This document shows, piece after piece, positions 1 through 5,589 of a stretch of DNA of 5,658 bases. The position numbers were made by a program, and so were the translations under genes. The notes under the pieces are model-generated. The model was given only the letters and a program-made list of their open reading frames with translations. It made no database searches and was not told where the DNA came from. The DNA is taken from positions 1-5,658 of the forward strand of contig JAJZQK010000271.1 in assembly GCA_021847625.1 (NCBI GenBank), written 5' to 3'. Source of the DNA: Chloroflexota bacterium (GTDB lineage: Bacteria; Chloroflexota; FW602-bin22; JAMCYS01). Position 1 is the stretch's first letter. Every line of letters starts with the position of its first letter.

Positions 1-1
1 C

Positions 2-625
2 GTGGCGGCGGACGATATGGAACAGATAGCGCGCGGTCTGGCCTCCGCGAGCCAGCCTCTGGTGATATACGGGGGGACGGTGCTGAACGGCGCCGATAGG
101 GCAACCTCGGTGCTCTCGCTCGCCGTTCTCCTGGGCCCCAACCGATATGGGAAGGTGCCGGCCCTTGGCTTGGCCATCGGCACAAACGGGGTGGCGGCGG
201 CCCGGCTCGCGGGCGACCGCCTGGCGACCAACCTCCCTGCCGCCAGGGTCGCCTTCGTCGCCCTGGGCGACGCCCCGGTCGGCGACCTGGTCGAACGATT
301 GAATAGCGTCGAATCCCTGGTGGTTCAGGCGAGCTACCCCTCGCCTCTCACCGAGCGGGCCGATATCGTGCTGCCCGCGCGCCTCTGGACCGAGCGGCAC
401 GGCACATTCATCGCCGGCGACGGCAGCCAACGCACGGCCGCCCGCCTGGTGTCGCCGCCCGTCGATATGCCCGACGACCTGGAGCTCATCACGATGCTGG
501 GAAGCCGCTTGGGCGCCGCCGCCAGTTTCGCCGACGCGGCCCTGCCCGCCAAGGTCGAACAGGCCTTCGCGATGGCAGCCGCCAGGCCCGACCAGGCCGC
601 GCCGGTCTGCGTCAATTACCTGTAG
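2..625 (+). CDS. NuoG-like hydrogenase/diaphorase subunit, C-terminal part (5' end outside window)
   Basis: The visible 207 residues resemble the C-terminal molybdopterin-oxidoreductase-type domain of NuoG, the 75 kDa subunit of complex I. Signs are a Rossmann-like segment at about residues 17-28 (QPLVIYGGTVL), a second at 81-93, and the family-typical stretch ADIVLPA (120-126) followed by E-R-H-G-T-F (131-136). In this fold that stretch lines the vestigial or real pterin site. No cysteine cluster is present in this part; the Fe-S ligands of NuoG-type proteins sit in the N-terminal region, which would be upstream. The open frame runs to the window edge, and the GTG at 2 is probably just a valine codon, so I treat the gene as 5'-truncated. 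It ends 10 bases before hoxY and belongs to the same operon. Its inferred role is to relay electrons between the NAD(P)H-oxidising flavin subunit and the hydrogenase small subunit, the job done by the much shorter HoxU in classical HoxEFUYH enzymes. A formate-dehydrogenase-like subunit is the alternative; the context makes it less likely. Confidence 0.75.
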   Translation: MAADDMEQIARGLASASQPLVIYGGTVLNGADRATSVLSLAVLLGPNRYGKVPALGLAIGTNGVAAARLAGDRLATNLPAARVAFVALGDAPVGDLVERLNSVESLVVQASYPSPLTERADIVLPARLWTERHGTFIAGDGSQRTAARLVSPPVDMPDDLELITMLGSRLGAAASFADAALPAKVEQAFAMAAARPDQAAPVCVNYL

Positions 626-635
626 GAGTGAGCGG

Positions 636-1172
636 ATGGCTAAGGTTAAGATAGCAACGGAATGGCTAACGGGTTGCTCGGGCTGCCACATGTCCATCCT
701 GGACCTTGACGAGAGATTGGTGGCACTGACCGAGGTCGTGGAAATCACCTCGAGCCCCATAACCGATCTGAAGAAGCCGCCGGAAGTGGACGTGGGCATC
801 GTCGAGGGATGTGTGTCGAACACCGCGAACGTGGCGGTGCTCGAGGAGCTGCGCGAGCGGTGCCGGTTGCTCATCGCCCTGGGCGACTGCGCCTGCTTCG
901 GCGGCATACCCTCCATGCGCAACACCTTCACGAAGGAGGAATGCCTCCGCCGCGGCTACGTCGAGACGGAGAGCACCGTCGAGGGCGCCGTGCCGGACGA
1001 CGAAGAGCTGGCTACCCTCCTCGACACGGCCAAGCCGCTGGACGAAGTCATCAAGGTTGACCTATGCATCCCGGGCTGTCCGCCCTCGGCGGATGCCATC
1101 TACTACGCTCTGACCGAACTCGTAGCCGGTCGGATGCCGGTCCTGTCGGGCGAAAACCTGCGCTACGACTGA
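636..1172 (+). CDS. hoxY: Bidirectional [NiFe]-hydrogenase small subunit HoxY
   Basis: This 178-residue protein is the small, electron-transferring subunit of a cytoplasmic group 3-type [NiFe]-hydrogenase. It carries the proximal [4Fe-4S] cluster next to the NiFe site in HoxH. Visible features are the N-terminal C14-x-x-C17 motif (TGCSGCH), GDCACFGG with C85 (residues 83-90), and IPGCPP with C148 (145-150). Together these give the four ligands C14, C17, C85 and C148 shared with the complex I PSST/NuoB fold. There is no Tat signal and no C-terminal domain for medial and distal clusters, so it is the short single-cluster HoxY type rather than a membrane or periplasmic uptake enzyme. The ATG at 636 follows a GGAG overlapping the previous gene's TAG stop, and the N-terminus is as short as expected for the family. 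The F420-reducing type (FrhG) is an alternative, but the length and the NuoG-like neighbour favour HoxY of group 3d or similar. Confidence 0.9.
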   Translation: MAKVKIATEWLTGCSGCHMSILDLDERLVALTEVVEITSSPITDLKKPPEVDVGIVEGCVSNTANVAVLEELRERCRLLIALGDCACFGGIPSMRNTFTKEECLRRGYVETESTVEGAVPDDEELATLLDTAKPLDEVIKVDLCIPGCPPSADAIYYALTELVAGRMPVLSGENLRYD

Positions 1173-1180
1173 GGGAGGTG
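1173..1180 (+). promoter_or_regulatory. Strong ribosome binding site fixing the hoxH GTG start
   Basis: GGGAGGTG lies directly after the hoxY stop codon and five bases before GTG 1186. It supports the non-ATG start of hoxH and suggests translation at a level comparable to hoxY. Confidence 0.75.
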
Positions 1181-1185
1181 TTCCC

Positions 1186-2607
1186 GTGGGCAATAAGATT
1201 ACGATAGAGCCGGTCACCCGGATCGAGGGCCACGCCAAGGTCACCATCCACCTGGACGAAGCGGGCAGGGTGAGTGAGGCGCGGATGCACGTGAACGAGT
1301 TCCGCGGCTTCGAGAAGTTCTCGGAGGGCAGGATGTTCTTCGAGATGCCGCAGATTACCCCGCGCATCTGCGGCATCTGTCCGGTCAGCCACCACCTGGC
1401 ATCGGCCAAGGCTTGCGACGCCGTCCTTGGCGTCAAGATCCCGCGGACAGCGGCGCTGATCCGCGAGCTGATGCACATGGGGCAGACGATCCAATCTCAC
1501 TCTATGCACTTCTTCCACCTCGCCGGGCCGGACCTGCTCTTCGGGTTTGACGCACCCCCTGCCCAGCGGAACGTGCTGGGCATCATCCAGGCCAACCCTC
1601 AGCTGGCCCTCAAGGCCGTTTGGCTGCGCAAGTTCGGTCAGGACATTATCGCCAAGACCGCCGGCCGTCGCATCCACGCCAACGGCGCCGTGCCGGGCGG
1701 CGTCAACAAGCCGGTCACGCTGGCCGAGCGCGACGAAATGCTGGCCGGGATTCCCCAGGCCCTGTCCAATCTCGAAGAGGGGCTGGACGTTCTACGCGGC
1801 TTCCTAGCGGGGAACAAGGAGCTGGCCGATACCTTCGCCAGTTTCGATTCCGGCTACCTGGGGCTGGTGCAGGAAGACGGCGCGCTCGAACTGTACGACG
1901 GCAAGTTGCGGCTCATCGACGCCAAGGGCAAGGTGCTCGAGGATCAGCGTGACCCCGCCGACTACCTCTCGTTCATCGGCGAGCACGTCGAGCCGTGGTC
2001 GTACCTCAAGTTTCCCTTCTACAAGCCGTTCGGCTATCCCGAGGGCACGTACCGCGTCGGCCCCTTGGCCCGGCTCAACGTGGCCAGCAAGATCAACACG
2101 CCAAGGGCCCAGGCCGAGTTCGAGCGTTTCCGCGATATGAACAACGGCGAACCGGTTGTTGGCTCACTCTACTACCATTACGCCCGCCTGATAGAGGCCG
2201 TCTACGCCGTCGAGCGGGCCCAGCAGATTCTGGAGGACGCCGCCCTCTGCTCCGAGAACCTCTTCGCGGAGTCGGATAGGTATAATCCCCAGGGCGTGGG
2301 CTGCATCGAGGCGCCGCGGGGCACCCTATTCCATCACTACTGGGTCGACTCCACCGGCAAGATCGAGAAGGCAAACCTCATCGTCGCCACGGGGCACAAC
2401 AACCCCGCGATGAACAAGGCGGTGCAAGCGGTGGCCGAGGAGTACGTGGACGGCAATCACCTCACGGAGGGAATGCTGAACCGGGTAGAGGCCGCCATCC
2501 GTTGCTACGACCCCTGCCTATCGTGCTCGACGCACGCCCTAGGTCGCATGCCCATGGTGATTGAACTCGTCTCACCGCAAGGAGTCCTCGACCGCGTCGA
2601 GCGCTAG
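1186..2607 (+). CDS. hoxH: Bidirectional [NiFe]-hydrogenase large subunit HoxH
   Basis: This 473-residue catalytic subunit splits or forms H2 at the NiFe(CN)2CO site, paired with HoxY. The N-terminal part carries TRIEGH (11-16, with the conserved proton-path glutamate E14) and [11 protein letters not shown] (60-70), giving nickel ligands C62 and C65. The C-terminal part carries DPCLSCSTH (442-450), giving C444 and C447. A tail of 23 residues follows H450. In the family this tail is removed by a dedicated endopeptidase (HoxW/HycI type) after nickel insertion, so the protein needs maturation; no protease or hyp gene lies in the window. The GTG start at 1186 is chosen because a strong GGGAGGTG (1173-1180) lies five bases before it and the N-terminus [16 protein letters not shown] matches family starts. 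It is 13 bases downstream of hoxY, so the two are co-transcribed and probably translated together. Length is normal and there are no breaks. An inverted repeat overlaps the stop codon. Confidence 0.93.
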   Translation: MGNKITIEPVTRIEGHAKVTIHLDEAGRVSEARMHVNEFRGFEKFSEGRMFFEMPQITPRICGICPVSHHLASAKACDAVLGVKIPRTAALIRELMHMGQTIQSHSMHFFHLAGPDLLFGFDAPPAQRNVLGIIQANPQLALKAVWLRKFGQDIIAKTAGRRIHANGAVPGGVNKPVTLAERDEMLAGIPQALSNLEEGLDVLRGFLAGNKELADTFASFDSGYLGLVQEDGALELYDGKLRLIDAKGKVLEDQRDPADYLSFIGEHVEPWSYLKFPFYKPFGYPEGTYRVGPLARLNVASKINTPRAQAEFERFRDMNNGEPVVGSLYYHYARLIEAVYAVERAQQILEDAALCSENLFAESDRYNPQGVGCIEAPRGTLFHHYWVDSTGKIEKANLIVATGHNNPAMNKAVQAVAEEYVDGNHLTEGMLNRVEAAIRCYDPCLSCSTHALGRMPMVIELVSPQGVLDRVER

Positions 2608-2623
2608 CCCGTAGCGGTCGAGG
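2586..2623. repeat. Ten-base perfect inverted repeat spanning the hoxH stop codon
   Basis: CCTCGACCGC (2586-2595) is the exact reverse complement of GCGGTCGAGG (2614-2623), with an 18-base loop containing the hoxH TAG (2605-2607). A second, mutually exclusive hairpin is possible: CTCGAC (2587-2592) with GTCGAG (2596-2601) over a three-base loop. No run of T follows on either strand, so it is not a standard intrinsic terminator. It could stabilise the 3' end of the hox mRNA or act in factor-dependent termination. Part of the repeat is coding sequence (the L-D-R-V-E-R end of HoxH), so chance in GC-rich DNA cannot be excluded. Confidence 0.45.
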
Positions 2624-2776
2624 TTGAAGTCGTTCACCGCGGAGACAATCCGCCGTGCAGATGGTGGCGTCCTGCGGTATTTCACCCCACCGCCGGTGGA
2701 CTCTGCATCCTTGTCGTGGCAATCGCCGCCGCCATTCTGGCGGAGGCCGATTCCACGCTCTCCAGCCGGTAGGCCT

Positions 2777-2792
2777 CGTGCGCCAGCGCACG
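2777..2792. repeat. Short perfect hairpin at the 3' edge of the pentapeptide remnant
   Basis: CGTGCGC (2777-2783) and GCGCACG (2786-2792) are exact reverse complements separated by CA, folding as a six-base-pair stem with a CCAG tetraloop. It lies a few bases beyond the point (about 2797) where similarity of the - strand remnant to its family stops. No T-run follows on either strand. It could mark a rearrangement end or be chance. Confidence 0.3.
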
Positions 2793-2796
2793 CGCT

Positions 2797-3042
2797 GTCG
2801 ACCGTCACAGTAGGCTCATCCGGTGGGGAGATGACCAACTCCGACTGGTCGGCCGTTTCCAGGTCGAGCTCCCAGGCCGTGATTCCGTAGATGGAGCATC
2901 CCTTGAGCGTCGCCCCGCCGAAGTTGGCCTCGCCGAGGTTTGCCCACCGCAGGTCGAGAACCACTTCGGGGTACTCGCGGCGCCACTCCGCGAGCGCCCT
3001 CGCACCCTCCCGGACCAAGGCCACGTGTTCCGGATTCGCCAC
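2797..3042 (-). pseudogene. Remnant of a pentapeptide-repeat protein gene
   Basis: Read on the - strand from a GTG at 3042-3040, the translation begins V-A-N-P-E-H and has an N-terminal helix with ALAEWRREYPE (residues 16-26). A very short pentapeptide stretch follows, LDLRWANLGEANFGGATLKG (29-48), with A(N/D)L-type repeats. Next come CSIYGITAWELDLE (49-62) and PPDEPTVTVD (73-82). From memory of the family, this order (N-terminal helix, pentapeptide repeats, C-x-V/I-Y-G-I-S-A-W block, then P-P-D-E-P-T-I-T-V-D) matches a widespread group of bacterial pentapeptide-repeat proteins of unknown function. There the last motif is followed by a conserved region of the type NLEVAQFIYLL. Here that region is missing: after about 2797 the frame continues to 2572 with unrelated sequence and runs into hoxH antisense. 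The repeat block is also reduced to about four units. A possible GTGAGG-like ribosome site precedes the GTG. I infer a gene decayed by internal and 3' deletion; a functional mini-protein is less likely. Confidence 0.65.
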
Positions 3043-3063
3043 TGCGAGCCTCACCACCCCTTC

Positions 3064-3083
3064 TGGCCTCTGGACAGAGGCTA
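3064..3083. repeat. Eight-base-pair hairpin between the gene remnant and the AOR promoter
   Basis: TGGCCTCT (3064-3071) pairs with AGAGGCTA (3076-3083), including one G-T pair, across the tetraloop GGAC. It lies just upstream of the likely start of the - strand pentapeptide gene and about 100 bases upstream of the AOR promoter. There is no T-run on either strand. It could be an old operator or terminator stem; no function can be assigned from sequence. Confidence 0.3.
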
Positions 3084-3178
3084 AGCCGAGCGAGACAGAC
3101 ACCGCCGCCAACACTATTCTACGCAAGCGTCGCCCAGGAGGCAACGCCGGGCTGACAGTAGGCGAACGGGCCGATGGT

Positions 3179-3187
3179 TGCTATAAT
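3179..3187 (+). promoter_or_regulatory. Extended -10 promoter for the AOR-moaD unit
   Basis: TGCTATAAT at 3179-3187 matches the extended -10 consensus TGnTATAAT of the housekeeping sigma factor in all fixed positions, which is striking in DNA this GC-rich. No good -35 lies at the standard 17-base spacing. CTGACA at 3152-3157 resembles a -35 but is 24 bases away, too far; an extended -10 can work without one. Transcription would start near 3194, giving a leader of about 80 bases before the ATG at 3275. This implies that AOR and moaD are transcribed independently of the hox genes. Confidence 0.6.
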
Positions 3188-3261
3188 GGGCTCAAGGAGG
3201 CGTCTCCGGAAGGACAGGGCGCCACCGACGCGCGGCCCAGTACGAAGCGAATACTGCAACC

Positions 3262-3268
3262 GGGAGGG
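3262..3268 (+). promoter_or_regulatory. Ribosome binding site deciding the AOR start
   Basis: GGGAGGG lies six bases before ATG 3275. The same frame is open upstream to 2891, but that extension has low-complexity Arg/Ser/Pro-rich content, lies mostly upstream of the promoter and lacks a ribosome site. The AOR N-terminus (GGYAGKILRVDLSSG) begins right after this ATG. Confidence 0.75.
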
Positions 3269-3274
3269 CTAGAG

Positions 3275-5137
3275 ATGAGCGAAGGCAGGCCAGGCGGATA
3301 CGCAGGGAAGATACTCCGGGTAGACCTGAGCAGCGGCAAAATGACCGACGAAGAGGCGAGCCCCGACCGGATTCGCCGTTGGATCGGCGGCGCCGGATTG
3401 GGGGCCGCCTACCTCTACGCCGAAGTCGCACCCCAGGCCGATTGGGACGAGGCCGACAACCGGCTCATCTTCACCACCGGGCCCCTGTCCGGCACGCGGG
3501 TATCCGGATCGGGCACCTTCAACGTCGCCACCAAGGGCAGCATGACCGGCCTTGCCGGCCTCTCCCAGGCCAACGGCTACCTCGGCGCCTTCCTTAAGTT
3601 CAACGGCTACGACGGCGTCGTCGTCCAGGGAGCCGCCCAGAACTGGACCTACCTCATCTTCCGGGACGGCGAACCAGAGCTGCGTGACGCCTCTCACTTG
3701 CTCGGCAAGGACACCTGGGAAACGGAGGAGGTCATCCGCGGCGAATTCGGCGCGGGCGAGCGGCAGATGAGCGTCTTCAGCGTCGGCCCGTCGGGCGAGA
3801 ACCGGGTACGCTTCGCGGCCATCGCCGGCGACCGCGGCCATGTCGCCGCCCATAACGGCGTCGGCGCCGTAATGGGGGCGAAGCGACTGAAGGCCATCGC
3901 CGCCGGCCGGGGGCCGTATCCCGTGCCCGTCAGCGACCCCTCGCGACTCGCGGAGCTGGTGGGACCGCTGTTCGAGAAAGCCAAGGTCTATGGCGGGGGA
4001 GGGGTCCACAACTGGGGCACCGGCGGCTCTGTCTCCCCCGCTGCCCGTGCCGGCTGGCTCCCCGTGAAGAACTACACGACGAACGAATTCCCCGAGCACG
4101 AGCGCATGAACGGCCAGTATCTGCGGAGCCACTTCGAGCACAAGCCCACACCCTGCTGGGCCTGCCGCATGGCGTGTTCCCACAGCATGCGCGTCACCGA
4201 GGGCCCGTACGCTGGCTACTTCGGCGAAGAGCCGGAGTACGAGGGGCTCGCCTCGCTTGGCTCGCAGCTCGGCATCACCGACGCCGGGGCCGCCGTCATG
4301 CTCAGCAGCGAATGCGACCGAGCAGGCCTCGACATCAACGAAGCAGGCTGGACGATCGGTCTGGCGATGGAGTGCTATGAGAAGGGCCTGCTGACCAGGA
4401 GCGACCTCGACGGACTGGACCTCACCTGGGGCAACGCCGAGGCTGCCCGCACCCTCCTCTGGCGCATCGCCAGGCGCAAGGGCTTCGGCGATGTCCTCGC
4501 CGAGGGGGTCCGGCTGGCGGCGGCGCGCATCGGCGGCGAAGCGCCCAACATGGGCATCTACACCCTCAAGGGCGCCGCCCCGCGAGGGCACGACCACCGT
4601 GGGCGCTGGCCGGAACTGCTCGACACCTGCACCAGCAACACCGGCACGATCGAGGCCACCTTCGGCGGCATGCAGACCGACCGCATCGGCCTGCCGCCCC
4701 TGCGCGACGGCTTCTCGCCCGAGGAGGTGTCCACGCTCAACGCCCTCTTCAACGGCTGGCACCAGTTCGAGGACTGCCTCGGCGTTTGTCGATTCTGCTT
4801 CACCGACGCCACCCTCGGCGTGCCTACGCTCAACGCCGTCACCGGCTGGAACCTGACCCAAGACGAAGCGATGATCATTGGCCGGCGTCTCGTCAACTTC
4901 TTGCGCGTCTTCAACTTCCGCCACGGCCTGCGCCCAGAGTATGAGCGCCCTTCCCCGCGCTACATGTCCACGCCGCACGATGGGCCGGTCAAGGGCGTGG
5001 GTATCAGCCAGCATTACGATTTTATGCTGCGAAACTACCGCAAGCTGATGGGCTGGGACCCCGAGACTGGGATACCCCTCCCGGAGACGCTCACCCAGCT
5101 GGGGCTCGACTACCTTATCCGCGATTTGCCGGCCTAG
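3275..5137 (+). CDS. aor: Aldehyde:ferredoxin oxidoreductase family tungstoenzyme
   Basis: This 620-residue cytoplasmic enzyme belongs to the tungsten-dependent AOR family, which interconverts aldehydes and carboxylic acids (or performs related reductions) using ferredoxin. The N-terminal domain (about 7-210) has the typical start GGYAGKILRVDL and TGPLSGTRVSGSGTFNV, contributing to tungstopterin binding. C294, C297 and C301 (PCWACRMAC) form the C-x2-C-x3-C [4Fe-4S] motif. The two pterin-binding D-x-x-G-L-(C/D)-type motifs are DRAGLD (348-353) and DCLGVC (500-505); C505 is the fourth cluster ligand. PEYE (320-323) is near the expected substrate region. The segment PRGHDHRG (436-443) differs from the A-Y-D-P-R-G form I know from archaeal AORs, so the substrate may differ and cannot be named. 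Two extra cysteines (C501, C508) flank C505. Length is standard and the frame is intact. The start is fixed by GGGAGGG at 3262. It has its own promoter, and a moaD-like gene follows 20 bases downstream. A paralogue of another AOR subfamily, such as the benzoyl-CoA reductase BamB type, cannot be excluded. Confidence 0.9.
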   Translation: MSEGRPGGYAGKILRVDLSSGKMTDEEASPDRIRRWIGGAGLGAAYLYAEVAPQADWDEADNRLIFTTGPLSGTRVSGSGTFNVATKGSMTGLAGLSQANGYLGAFLKFNGYDGVVVQGAAQNWTYLIFRDGEPELRDASHLLGKDTWETEEVIRGEFGAGERQMSVFSVGPSGENRVRFAAIAGDRGHVAAHNGVGAVMGAKRLKAIAAGRGPYPVPVSDPSRLAELVGPLFEKAKVYGGGGVHNWGTGGSVSPAARAGWLPVKNYTTNEFPEHERMNGQYLRSHFEHKPTPCWACRMACSHSMRVTEGPYAGYFGEEPEYEGLASLGSQLGITDAGAAVMLSSECDRAGLDINEAGWTIGLAMECYEKGLLTRSDLDGLDLTWGNAEAARTLLWRIARRKGFGDVLAEGVRLAAARIGGEAPNMGIYTLKGAAPRGHDHRGRWPELLDTCTSNTGTIEATFGGMQTDRIGLPPLRDGFSPEEVSTLNALFNGWHQFEDCLGVCRFCFTDATLGVPTLNAVTGWNLTQDEAMIIGRRLVNFLRVFNFRHGLRPEYERPSPRYMSTPHDGPVKGVGISQHYDFMLRNYRKLMGWDPETGIPLPETLTQLGLDYLIRDLPA

Positions 5138-5157
5138 CCTGCCGACGTGGTGCAACT

Positions 5158-5460
5158 ATGGCCCAGGTCACAATCGAGTTCGTGGGATGGCTGGCCGAGC
5201 AGATCGGCCCGGGGCGTGATAGTCCCGTAATACTGAGAGAAACCGTCGGCGAGGGGCAAACGCTCGCGGATCTCCTAGCGACCCTGGTGGCTAGGTACCC
5301 CTCGCTGGTGGATATCGTCTTCGACCCGAGCGACCAGCGCGTCCACGATCAGGTCGCCGTGATCCTCAACGGGCGGGTATACCAGGCCGTCGGTGGGCTG
5401 GGCGCCGCGCTCCACGACGGCGACCGACTCGTCCTCCTGCCCGGTTTTGCCGGCGGCTAG
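5158..5460 (+). CDS. moaD: MoaD/ThiS-family sulfur carrier protein
   Basis: This 100-residue beta-grasp protein is of the MoaD type. In the family, MoeB/ThiF-like enzymes adenylate and thiocarboxylate the C-terminal glycine. It then donates sulfur to precursor Z, through the MoaD-MoaE complex, to make the dithiolene of molybdopterin. Visible features are the beta strand VTIEFVGWLAEQIG (4-17), a helix with TLADLLATLVARYP (35-48), VAVILNGR (67-74), and the hallmark tail LHDGDRLVLLPGFAGG (85-100) ending in Gly-Gly. It lies 20 bases after the AOR gene on the same strand and should be co-transcribed. AOR genes are often accompanied by such a carrier, which suggests it serves tungstopterin supply. 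The ribosome site is weak (GGTG, 5149-5152), so translation may partly depend on coupling. The start is the ATG that gives the usual N-terminal strand. No moaE or moeB lies in the window. ThiS is less likely: this protein is longer and has the MoaD-like GDRLVLLP segment. Confidence 0.85.
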   Translation: MAQVTIEFVGWLAEQIGPGRDSPVILRETVGEGQTLADLLATLVARYPSLVDIVFDPSDQRVHDQVAVILNGRVYQAVGGLGAALHDGDRLVLLPGFAGG

Positions 5461-5467
5461 CACCCTT

Positions 5468-5518
5468 GCTCCGGGGCCTACCGGCCGGTATGGCCCTCCA
5501 CCGACGGCCTCCCGGAGC
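5468..5518 (+). terminator. Strong stem-loop structure downstream of moaD, probable transcript end
   Basis: GCTCCGGG (5468-5475) and CCCGGAGC (5511-5518) are exact reverse complements, eight base pairs of almost pure GC. Between them lies a second element, the perfect 12-base palindrome TACCGGCCGGTA (5479-5490), flanked by GGGCC (5474-5478) and GGCCC (5492-5496) with one bulged T, so an alternative inner hairpin of 5474-5496 is possible. It begins eight bases after the moaD stop. There is no T-run, so it is not a classical intrinsic terminator; a termination or mRNA-stabilising role is inferred from position and stability. Confidence 0.5.
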
Positions 5519-5556
5519 CTGGCACGGATTCTGCCCCTTGCTCTATAGGGCTTCGT

Positions 5557-5589
5557 CAAGACGCTCTCGCCAGGGCGAGCGGGGTCTTG
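5557..5589 (+). repeat. Second hairpin downstream of moaD
   Basis: CAAGAC (5557-5562) pairs with GTCTTG (5584-5589). The interior holds a further stem, CTCGC (5566-5570) with GCGAG (5575-5579), across a CAGG loop, giving an interrupted two-part stem. The sequence after it, GTCGTCCTCTTCGG, is pyrimidine-rich but has no clear T-run. Together with the structure at 5468-5518 it may form a bipartite terminator. Confidence 0.35.

Larger units (their letters stand above)
2608..3178. other. Intergenic region without an intact gene
   Basis: About 570 bases separate hoxH from the AOR promoter. Open frames occur on both strands, but none has a ribosome binding site, family motifs and plausible length together. 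The only recognisable protein homology is the - strand pentapeptide-repeat remnant at about 3042-2797. Between 2608 and 2796 I recognise no gene; this part holds short GC-rich inverted repeats, for example CCGCC/GGCGG at 2729-2743. From 3043 to 3178 I see one hairpin (3064-3083) and otherwise nothing. The region looks like decayed former coding DNA between two operons. Confidence 0.6.

Noticed and set aside
2608..2772. Readthrough extension of HoxH past its TAG, ending in a hydrophobic stretch (CILVVAIAAAILAEA)
   Set aside because: The frame stays open for about 54 codons and looks membrane-like at its end, but HoxH already ends at the normal family position after its processing tail and has no reason for a membrane anchor. 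Chance in GC-rich DNA is the simpler reading.
3152..3157. CTGACA as a -35 box for the AOR promoter
   Set aside because: It is 24 bases from the -10 element, well beyond the usable 16-18 base spacing; the extended -10 does not need it.
3186..3272. Small open frame of 28 codons in the AOR leader (ATG at 3186, stop just before the AOR ATG)
   Set aside because: Its ATG overlaps the -10 element, upstream of the predicted transcription start, and it has no ribosome binding site, so it would not be translated from this promoter.
2891..3274. Upstream in-frame extension of the AOR frame by 128 residues
   Set aside because: It lies largely upstream of the predicted promoter, has no ribosome binding site at its ATG, overlaps the pentapeptide remnant in antisense, and has Arg/Ser/Pro-rich content unlike AOR N-termini.
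3269..5155. A 628-residue open frame on the - strand covering the whole AOR gene
   Set aside because: It is the mirror of a GC-rich gene with strong third-position G/C bias. The + strand carries all AOR motifs, the promoter and the ribosome site, and the antisense translation is low-complexity Ala/Gly/Val/Glu-rich without family motifs.
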